NCBI RefSeq assembly: GCF_041200175.1
Contig: NZ_CP165727.1
Span: forward strand, 8,240,001 to 8,304,000
Direction: 5' to 3'
Source: Streptomyces sp. R33
GTDB taxonomy: Bacteria > Actinomycetota > Actinomycetes > Streptomycetales > Streptomycetaceae
DNA length: 64,000 bases
The notes beneath the pieces were generated by a model. The model worked only from the letters and a program-made list of their open reading frames with translations, did no database searches and was not told the origin of the DNA. The position numbers and the translations under genes are program-made. Positions 58,065 through 64,000 of the stretch are shown here, piece after piece; position 1 is the stretch's first letter; each line of letters begins with the position of its first letter.

Positions 58065-58454
58065 CTATCCGGCGCTGCGTGTGCCGGGCGGGTCCTTCGG
58101 GTTGATGCTGGTGGTGGCCGAGGCGTCCTTGGTTCCGCTGGGGCGTTGGGAGTGGCCTCGGGGGCCGAGATCGTGCATGCCCTTCTCCCGGGAGCCCTTG
58201 CTCTGGTCCTCCCCGCGCTTGCCGCGGCTCTTGACAGGGTTGCCGTGGGGGTCGCCGGCCTCTTCCTTGGAGACCGCCGGTTCAGGGCCCCTGGCTGGTG
58301 CGTACTTGTCGGGGTGGAACGAGCGGTGGGCGCTCGGGTTGTCCTGCTGACGGGTTTCGTCGACGTCCGGTGACCAGCCGTGTTGCTTGGTGCCCTCGTG
58401 GCGGCTGGGGCCCTCTCCGTGCTTGGGCTGGGAGGGCTTCGGCTGTTTCGTCAT
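58065..58454 (-). CDS. Hydrophilic, probably disordered small protein
   Basis: A 129-residue protein from the ATG at 58454, made almost entirely of Lys, Arg, Gly, Ser, Pro, Asp, Glu and His (MTKQPKPSQPKHGEGPSRHE, VDETRQQDNPSAHRSFHPDK, GEDQSKGSREKGMHDLGPRG). There are no Cys or Trp-rich cores and no membrane segments. This composition resembles desiccation or osmotic stress hydrophilins, in keeping with the stress-type neighbourhood. Coding status is supported by biased composition and lack of alternatives on the other strand. Confidence 0.6.
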   Translation of the reverse strand: MTKQPKPSQPKHGEGPSRHEGTKQHGWSPDVDETRQQDNPSAHRSFHPDKYAPARGPEPAVSKEEAGDPHGNPVKSRGKRGEDQSKGSREKGMHDLGPRGHSQRPSGTKDASATTSINPKDPPGTRSAG

Positions 58455-58785
58455 GGCCTGGCCTGCTGTCTGTCTCGGGGATGGGCGCGCAGTTTCCCGC
58501 GTGTCTACCGCTGCCTAATGACATCGTCCCACCGTTCGGCCAGGTGGTCGCGGCCAGCGTGAAGAGCGTGCAGCGAGCTCGCCCGGCGCATAGGCAGGGT
58601 GCCTGCTGATCCTGCCCCTAACCTGTCAGATTGCTGGCTCGCAAGGCGTTGGAGGCCGGGTGCCCATGGGTCTGACCGGCCGCCGCCCCGCCGCCACAAC
58701 ATGGCGGCGCTGCGCGCTATCGCCGGGCGCCCGGGGTAGGCGCCGGGGATTCGGAGCACGAAACCACCCTAGGGCTGGAGGCGTG

Positions 58786-59970
58786 ATGAAGGCAGTGACG
58801 TGGCAGGGACGGCGGAACGTGCGAGTGGAGACCGTCCCCGATCCGGGCATCACCGATCCCACCGATGCGATCATCAAGGTGACGACCACCGGGCTGTGCG
58901 GTTCCGATCTGCACCTCTACGAAGTGCTGGGCCCGTTCCTGGACGCAGGCGACATCCTCGGCCACGAACCGATGGGAGTCGTCGCCGAAGTCGGCTCCGA
59001 CGTCAAGCACCTCGCCGTGGGTGACCGGGTCGTCGTCCCGTTCAACGTCTCCTGCGGTACCTGCTTCATGTGCGAGCGGGGGCTGCACTCGCAGTGCGAG
59101 ACCACCCAGGTCCGCGAACACGGCAACGGCGCGAGTCTCTTCGGCTACACCAAGCTATACGGGCAGATTCCCGGCGGACAGGCCGAATACCTGCGCGTCC
59201 CCTTCGCAGACACCCTCCCCATCCCCGTCCCCGACGGGCCGCCGGACGACCGCTTCGTCTACCTCTCGGACGTCCTCCCGACGGCCTGGCAGGCCGTCGT
59301 CTACGCTGACATCCCACCCGCCGGCAGCGTCGCCGTCCTCGGCCTGGGACCCATCGGCGACATGTGCACCCGCCTTGCCGCCCACCGCGGCGCGGGCACC
59401 GTCATCGGCATCGACCTCGTCCCCGAACGCCTTGCCCGCGCGGCCGGACACGGCACCCGCGTGTTCGACCTCAGCCAGTACGGTGACCAGCTCACCGATG
59501 CCGTCCGCGACGCCACCGGGGGACGCGGCCCCGATGCCGTGATCGACGCCGTCGGCATGGAAGCCCACGGCAGCAGCGCGGTGAAGGCGGCCCAGACCCT
59601 CACCGGTATGCTGCCCGACGCCCTGGCCGCCACGCTCATGAAGAAGGCCGGCGTCGACCGGCTCGGAGCCCTCTACCTGGCCATTGACCTAGTACGCCGA
59701 GGCGGCACGATCTCCCTGTCGGGCGTCTACGGCGGAATGGCCGACCCACTGCCGCTGCTGACCATGTTCGACAAGCAGATCCAGCTGCGGATGGGACAGG
59801 CCAACGTCCGCCGCTGGGTCGACGACCTGATGCCGCTGCTCACCGACGGCGATCCCCTCGGCGTCGAGGGCTTCGCCACCCACCACCTCCCCCTGGACGA
59901 GGCACCCACCGCCTACGCGGACTTCCAGGCCAAGAACAACAACACCGTCAAGGTCCTCTTCCAGCCCTGA
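58786..59970 (+). CDS. Zinc-dependent alcohol dehydrogenase (MDR family)
   Basis: A 394-residue protein from the ATG at 58786 (GGAGG 7 bases upstream). Catalytic zinc ligands: Cys38 in GLCGSDLHLYE and His60-Glu61 in ILGHEPMG. The structural zinc Cys cluster is CGTCFMCERGLHSQC. The Rossmann motif is VAVLGLGPIGDMCTRLAAHR. The sequence type (glutathione-independent formaldehyde dehydrogenase-like, with HGNGASLFGYTKLYGQIPGG) matches the large MDR proteins found in actinomycete stress regions. Probable NAD(P)-dependent oxidation of an aldehyde or alcohol, substrate unknown. Monocistronic. Confidence 0.93.
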   Translation: MKAVTWQGRRNVRVETVPDPGITDPTDAIIKVTTTGLCGSDLHLYEVLGPFLDAGDILGHEPMGVVAEVGSDVKHLAVGDRVVVPFNVSCGTCFMCERGLHSQCETTQVREHGNGASLFGYTKLYGQIPGGQAEYLRVPFADTLPIPVPDGPPDDRFVYLSDVLPTAWQAVVYADIPPAGSVAVLGLGPIGDMCTRLAAHRGAGTVIGIDLVPERLARAAGHGTRVFDLSQYGDQLTDAVRDATGGRGPDAVIDAVGMEAHGSSAVKAAQTLTGMLPDALAATLMKKAGVDRLGALYLAIDLVRRGGTISLSGVYGGMADPLPLLTMFDKQIQLRMGQANVRRWVDDLMPLLTDGDPLGVEGFATHHLPLDEAPTAYADFQAKNNNTVKVLFQP

Positions 59971-60555
59971 CAACCGGCCCCGCGCCCCGCCACGAGGGGT
60001 CGCCGTCGCCGGCCCGGCAGCGCCCGTGCACCCACGACCTACGCGATGCCAAGCCCGCGATGATCTCTCTCCACATGGGCTGGCGCCGATGCTCACCGAA
60101 CGACGCAACCGGGCCAACGCCGTCGCCCCCAAACCGGTCTGGATCCCTCTGACCCCGGCGACGATGCCCGATCCCACCAAACTCGGGCAGAACCATATTT
60201 GATCACGTTCGATTTGTGGCGCGAGTGCAGGCCACCGGGCCGCTCGTGTGACTGTGCACTGCATCTGTCCAATGAGCACTGGACTTGTCGTGCTGTGCTG
60301 GACGGACCCCGAGACGACCCCAGGCGCCCGGGACGCCTGGGTGCGTCTCAGACGTTCGGGCCTCCGTCTCGGTGTACCGAGCCGGTTGCCCCACCAGCAC
60401 CAGGCGCCGCCGCAGCACCCGGCGGGACTACCGAACACCCTGGCCCTCGTCGTCACGAAGGCGGCCGCCTCCCCCGTTCTGCCCCTCCCCAACTGCGCCC
60501 CGCTGATCTCCACGCGACCCTGACTAGGGGGTCGGCCACGGATCGAGGTACCGGC
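59971..60555. other. Intergenic region containing an SDR remnant
   Basis: About 585 bases. Apart from the SDR tail fragment at 60089-60202, which is listed separately, nothing was recognised. The GC content begins to drop towards the downstream gene. Confidence 0.45.
60089..60202 (+). pseudogene. SDR dehydrogenase fragment
   Basis: A 37-residue frame, MLTERRNRANAVAPKPVWIP and LTPATMPDPTKLGQNHI, that matches an internal part of the intact SDR product (MLAERGIRANAVAPGPVWTP, LIPATMPDPTKFGEQ). The rest of the gene is gone. It lies 5 kb from the intact gene, on the opposite strand. Confidence 0.75.
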
Positions 60556-61365
60556 ATGGAGACGAATGACGACCAGGGCGGGGAAGGCCAACGTAGTTCC
60601 TGGGCGCGTCGGCACTCCTGGCGGAACTGGAACACGGTGGAGCGGGTGCTCGCGGGACTGGCCGCGCTCATCGCCGTGATCACAGGAGTCGCGGTGACCT
60701 TCAAGTACATCACAAAGGAAACTCCACTCGAAAAAGAGAAGGCCCTCATCCAAAAACTGAGACCAGGCGAAACGTTCACGCGCGCCATCGAGATCATGAA
60801 GGAAAAACCTCACTACAAGATGCCGCTTCCCTCAGGAAACACGATCCATCAATATGACCGGGAGTGGGAGAGGGTTCAGCTACTGGTGAGTCCGACCGGC
60901 GAAGTACTGTCGGTGGGCATCTTTGTGCACAACAGGAAGTTCCAGCCAGAAATCAAGATCGGAACCGCGCGGGCAGTGCTCAATCGTGACACATTCGACA
61001 AATTTGGCCTGCCGATGTTCGCGTTCGGGAGCTGCGCCGTCCACTCCAGCTCGTATTACGAGGGATATTCTGGCGTAGCAAATGCCGGAGGTGGGGGGAG
61101 TCACGCGGTCGGAGTTACGGATTCGCATCGAGGGGAATTGAATACGGCTGGCGGATGCTCTGTGCCGCTGGATCAACTCGAATGCGTACAATCTGAATAC
61201 GAACAGGTCGCTACGCTTAAGGAATGGGACGTCAAATGCCTTGACTCGAATCAAGGTGCCCACTTCCGCAATAGCTTGAAGATCAACTCTGTGGTAGTTT
61301 CCAGAGAGCTCAGCTTGTCTTCCGACATGTTTCAAAATCCGTACATAGTGTCAAAAGGAAATTAG
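60556..61365 (+). CDS. Single-pass membrane protein (ETEC_3214-like), AT-richer gene
   Basis: A 269-residue protein from the ATG at 60556. A polar N terminus (METNDDQGGEGQRSSWARRH) is followed by one membrane helix (VERVLAGLAALIAVITGVAV) and a large soluble domain (ALIQKLRPGETFTRAIEIMK, GEVLSVGIFVHNRKFQPEIK, FGLPMFAFGSCAVHSSSYYE, CVQSEYEQVATLKEWDVKCL). The layout matches the ETEC_3214 domain proteins, which have unknown function. The 3' two thirds are clearly richer in A and T than the rest of the window, suggesting foreign origin. The stop codon abuts a transposase fragment. It may belong to a defence or surface system but no partner remains. Confidence 0.72.
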   Translation: METNDDQGGEGQRSSWARRHSWRNWNTVERVLAGLAALIAVITGVAVTFKYITKETPLEKEKALIQKLRPGETFTRAIEIMKEKPHYKMPLPSGNTIHQYDREWERVQLLVSPTGEVLSVGIFVHNRKFQPEIKIGTARAVLNRDTFDKFGLPMFAFGSCAVHSSSYYEGYSGVANAGGGGSHAVGVTDSHRGELNTAGGCSVPLDQLECVQSEYEQVATLKEWDVKCLDSNQGAHFRNSLKINSVVVSRELSLSSDMFQNPYIVSKGN

Positions 61366-61370
61366 TAGGG

Positions 61371-61508
61371 GTTCGTATCGGGATCCTGGCTGAAGGCCGG
61401 GATCGCAGCCCGTCCGAGCGGGAGGGGCAGAAGCTGCAGCAGATCGTGCGGTGGGGCAGTACCAACTCTGTGCGGTTCCGGCGGGCGATGATGCTCCTGG
61501 CCTCTTGA
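61371..61508 (+). pseudogene. N-terminal fragment of an IS630-type transposase
   Basis: A short frame, VRIGILAEGRDRSPSEREGQ, KLQQIVRWGSTNSVRFRRAM, MLLAS, ends in a stop. This is the start of the HTH region of an IS630 group different from the intact element at 10429. Everything after the first helix is lost. Confidence 0.6.
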
Positions 61509-61514
61509 CCGCCG

Positions 61515-61765
61515 GATGAAGCTGAGTTCGTCTTCGGCGACCCCGCCACCTGGGACACCGAGCAGGCGGTTACCACCACTGCTACCAGCCGCTACGGCAC
61601 CGCCACCGCCCGGGCCTGGGACCGGCTCCACCCGCGCCTGGCCCACCGCGCGGCGTGGCTGGAGCACGATGGGCTCCTGCCGGTCATCGAGGGCACGGTG
61701 ATCCGCCCGGCTGTCGAGAGGCTGCCCAGCGGAGGGGTGAACCGGCCGGTGGTCGCGCACCGGCG
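61515..61765 (+). pseudogene. Transposase fragment (NF041680-like)
   Basis: The plus strand reads EFVFGDPATWDTEQAVTTTA, RYGTATARAWDRLHPRLAHR and LLPVIEGTVIRPAVERLPSG, a stretch characteristic of a large actinobacterial transposase family. No start and no catalytic end are present. The following 150 bases (KKENLTRHLLIYEDHIRRRL) may belong to another scrap. Confidence 0.5.
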
Positions 61766-62000
61766 CCGGCGCCGAGGACGTCAACCGCTGACCTACGACG
61801 GGAAGAAGGAGAATCTCACCCGTCACCTCCTCATCTACGAGGATCACATCCGGCGTCGCCTCACCGTGGAGAACGCAGCCCTGCGCCCAGCCCTGGAGGC
61901 CATGATGGCGTCACAGTCATCAGACCACCCGCCAAGGACCTGGGGGACTGACTTGGCCCGGCGCCGCCACCATCGCCCTGGCCTGGGGACACCCGATCCC

Positions 62001-63260
62001 TCAACGCGCAAGTTCGGGGGCCTTTTCCGTGGGCAGTGCGCGCATTGTTCGAAGCGGCGACAAGAAGTTGGGGAGGACACTCAGCGTCATACCGGCTGCA
62101 CCAATCCACAAGGTGCCTGTTGATCCGAATGCAGATCCCAAGGCTCCGCCCAAAAGCCCACCGAGAGGGATACCGCCCCAGGCAACGAATCGGGCTGTTG
62201 CGCTCACCCGGCCCAGAAGCCGATCCGGTGTCAGGGCCTGTTGGAAGCTTGATTGAGCCACCACGCGGACGACTCCGCCCAGTGAAAGAGCTGCGAGTCC
62301 GATCGCAGCCACGTACACGCTCCAACCCGCTCGAGCCATCGGCATGAGGACGGTCAACGGACAGGTGGCCAGTGACGCGAGCCAGATGACCCGACCGCGC
62401 CCGACCCGCTTCGAGACCCTGGTCGCCAGCAGTGAGCCCAGCAAGGCACCACAACCCATTCCCGACAGCATGAGGCCAATAGCAAAGGACTGGAGCCCCA
62501 TCTCCCGTTCCAAAAATACCAGCAACATGGTTTGATACACGACCAGGAAGAGATTGAATATCGCATCCCCCAGCATGATTGCACGCAGGATATGGTTCGC
62601 GACTGCGAACTTCAGCCCTTCCCTGATCTCTCGGGCCAGCTGAGGGTGCTCACTCGGCTCTGGCTTTTGCTCGCGCTTCCGGATGGTGACCGCAAGCAGC
62701 CCCGACATGACCATCCCAGCCGAACTCACCAAAAGCGTTGCAGGAGCTCCAATCAGGCCGATTAGCGGCCCTGCCACAGTCGGCCCGCTGATACTAGTAG
62801 CCGACCGTATTGCCGACAGTTTTGAGTTTCCTTCCACGAGATTTCTGCGTCCCACCAAGTGCGGGAGATAGCTGACGTACGCAACATCGAAGAAAACAGT
62901 CAACACTCCATGAACCAAGGCGACTGCATATAGCCACCAGACGGTGAGAGCGTCTGCCCACCACGCCACCGGTATCGCCAAGAGGACCAGGGCGCGAGTG
63001 AGATCAGTGCAGATCATCACCGATCGCTTCCGCATGCGGTCCACCCACGCGCCTGCTGGCAGCCCGACCAAAAGCGATCCTGTCGCAGTCATCGCGGTAA
63101 GTAACCCCACTTGGAACTCGTCTGCATGCAATGCCGCGACGGCGACCAGAGGTAAAGCCAGAAAGATGATGCGGTCGCCTAGTTGACCAAGCGCAGTGGC
63201 AGCAAATAGTCGCCCAAAGTCCCGATCGCATAAGAGGCCGAGCCGGGATGGTTTTGGCAT
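62001..63260 (-). CDS. MFS transporter (exporter type) with a TTA codon
   Basis: A 419-residue protein with about twelve membrane helices. MPKPSRLGLLCDRDFGRLFA leads into the first helix; GLPAGAWVDRMRKRSVMICT is the loop 2-3 motif of the family, and LSAIRSATSISGPTVAGPLI and ALTPDRLLGRVSATARFVAW match the macrolide-efflux/enterobactin exporter (MFS_3/EntS) type. The leucine codon at 63102-63104 is TTA on the coding strand, so translation probably depends on the rare bldA tRNA in a Streptomyces-like host. Codon usage is less GC-biased than in neighbours. It lies 49 bases downstream of the GntR gene, likely its regulator. Confidence 0.92.
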   Translation of the reverse strand: MPKPSRLGLLCDRDFGRLFAATALGQLGDRIIFLALPLVAVAALHADEFQVGLLTAMTATGSLLVGLPAGAWVDRMRKRSVMICTDLTRALVLLAIPVAWWADALTVWWLYAVALVHGVLTVFFDVAYVSYLPHLVGRRNLVEGNSKLSAIRSATSISGPTVAGPLIGLIGAPATLLVSSAGMVMSGLLAVTIRKREQKPEPSEHPQLAREIREGLKFAVANHILRAIMLGDAIFNLFLVVYQTMLLVFLEREMGLQSFAIGLMLSGMGCGALLGSLLATRVSKRVGRGRVIWLASLATCPLTVLMPMARAGWSVYVAAIGLAALSLGGVVRVVAQSSFQQALTPDRLLGRVSATARFVAWGGIPLGGLLGGALGSAFGSTGTLWIGAAGMTLSVLPNFLSPLRTMRALPTEKAPELAR

Positions 63261-63309
63261 GGAATACCCTACTGTCGAATTTGTGATGTCTCTGTAATGG
63301 CTTCAACGG

Positions 63310-64000
63310 CTACGGACGGTCGACTCCGAACTCGTAGACCACTTCCCGGCGTACATCCGGAATGACCATGTCGGCCGTCTCCACCGGACGTCCGTCCGTG
63401 TCGAAGATGGTCCGCTCGATCTGAAGCACGAGGTCCCCCATGCTGATCCCCAGGAGGTTCGCCTGCACCTGGGTGGCACGAGTTGGGCGTGGCACCTCGA
63501 CCACAGTGGAGATATCCACGCCAATGGAACGCATGCGCTCGAGCACCCCCTTCCCCGCCAGGGGACCCATCTCGGGCAGCACAACCGGCGTTCCATCCGT
63601 GATAGCCATCGGCTCCCAGGATTCGGAAAGCTGCACGGGTTGCCCGTCGGCGAGAAACTCGTAATGCGTATGGACGCAGAGGTCCCCAGGGCTGATGGCG
63701 AGCCGCTCGGCGATTGGCTCGGGGGCGGGGACGCGCACCTGACTGTGTGAATCCCAGGCGTCGGCCCTGCCCCGCTCCCTCCTGTCCTGCCAGAGGGGAG
63801 AGACCTCCCGGCGTTCGCGGTGCCGCGAACGGACCAGCCGCAGACGCTCTCGCGGCATGCGGACGTAGGTGCCCGAGCCGGCGCGTCCCTCGAGGAGACC
63901 GTCGATGATCAAGCGGTCCACAGCCCTCTGCATGACGTTGCGTCCGACCCCGTACTCCACGGCGAGCCGTGCCCGGGAGGGCAGACGCTCCCCGATCTCC
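63310..64000 (-). CDS. GntR-family regulator with UTRA domain, 5' end outside window
   Basis: The frame stays open to the window edge, so the start is missing. The visible part begins in the winged helix (GERLPSRARLAVEYGVGRNV, MQRAVDRLIIDGLLEGRAGS, GTYVRM), typical of GntR/HutC regulators. A UTRA ligand-binding domain follows (YEFLADGQPVQLSESWEPMA, GVLERMRSIGVDISTVVEVP, RATQVQANLLGISMGDLVLQ, IERTIFDTDGRPVETADMVI). Such proteins are repressors released by small ligands. Position and orientation suggest that it controls the MFS exporter downstream. Confidence 0.92.
   Translation of the reverse strand, partial: EIGERLPSRARLAVEYGVGRNVMQRAVDRLIIDGLLEGRAGSGTYVRMPRERLRLVRSRHRERREVSPLWQDRRERGRADAWDSHSQVRVPAPEPIAERLAISPGDLCVHTHYEFLADGQPVQLSESWEPMAITDGTPVVLPEMGPLAGKGVLERMRSIGVDISTVVEVPRPTRATQVQANLLGISMGDLVLQIERTIFDTDGRPVETADMVIPDVRREVVYEFGVDRP

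Noticed and set aside
1..64000. CRISPR arrays, tRNA and rRNA genes
   Set aside because: No regularly spaced direct repeats, cloverleaf-type sequences or conserved rRNA stretches were seen on either strand by eye; a covariance-model scan would be needed to be certain.

Overview
The window looks like a stretch of Streptomyces (or a very close relative) chromosome, most likely an arm or other accessory region. The evidence is the very high GC content, GTG starts with strong purine-rich ribosome binding sites, a short chaplin gene (42747-43031), large LuxR/AAA regulators, a PASTA-less Ser/Thr kinase, a TTA codon in a late transporter gene, and many decayed genes and insertion-sequence remnants. 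No rRNA, tRNA or CRISPR array was seen.

Layout. 0-8.3 kb: 3' part of an AAA/TPR regulator, an F420-type luciferase-fold oxidoreductase, a hemerythrin protein, a glycine-rich secreted protein, a secreted cyclophilin, a small membrane protein and an aromatic amino-acid hydroxylase. 8.3-12 kb: remnants (ATP-dependent DNA ligase, a frameshifted unknown gene), then a blasticidin-S-deaminase-like domain fused to an ASCH domain, whose stop codon carries a complete 1144-bp IS630-family element (10429-11572). 12-22.4 kb: small conserved hypotheticals, a tandem paralog pair in which the second copy holds a micro-inversion, a nucleotidyltransferase, a DUF1963-type protein, a kinase with a beta-propeller sensor, and a run of immunity-like genes (CdiI-like with a frameshift, SUKH-like, DUF4241-like). 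22.7-31 kb: IS21 istB tail, polyprenyl synthetase, CAP-domain secreted protein, a 933-residue LuxR regulator, two secreted proteins of unknown role.

31.2-39.1 kb is the most striking region: one minus-strand, closely packed gene set, read 39134 to 31211. It encodes a degenerate Nudix protein, an exporter-type ABC protein, a 60-residue remnant of a 5'-3' exonuclease, a double-Nudix protein, a 38-residue ORF with a strong RBS, a three-domain fusion (methyltransferase, Nudix, FxLD-type PCMT-fold methyltransferase), a GNAT acetyltransferase and a PIG-L deacetylase. Overlapping start/stop codons join several of them. It resembles a small-molecule or RiPP tailoring and export locus, but no classical precursor or cyclase is visible.

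39.8-50.5 kb: membrane protein, decayed RHS toxin gene, decayed IS3 and IS5 transposases, chaplin, dienelactone hydrolase, truncated DUF4259 gene, secreted tripeptidyl aminopeptidase-type hydrolase, a partial second copy of the deaminase-ASCH gene that preserves the empty IS630 target, a frameshifted MpaB-type oxygenase gene, an STAS remnant and a lipoprotein. 50.7-60.2 kb: a stress/redox-flavoured set (SRPBCC, beta carbonic anhydrase, TsaC/Sua5, PHP phosphoesterase, SDR, FMN reductase, DUF488, CBM48-like, disordered hydrophilic protein, zinc alcohol dehydrogenase) with two further SDR remnants. 60.5-64 kb: an AT-richer single-pass membrane protein gene abutting transposase fragments, then an MFS exporter and a GntR/UTRA regulator that runs off the window end.
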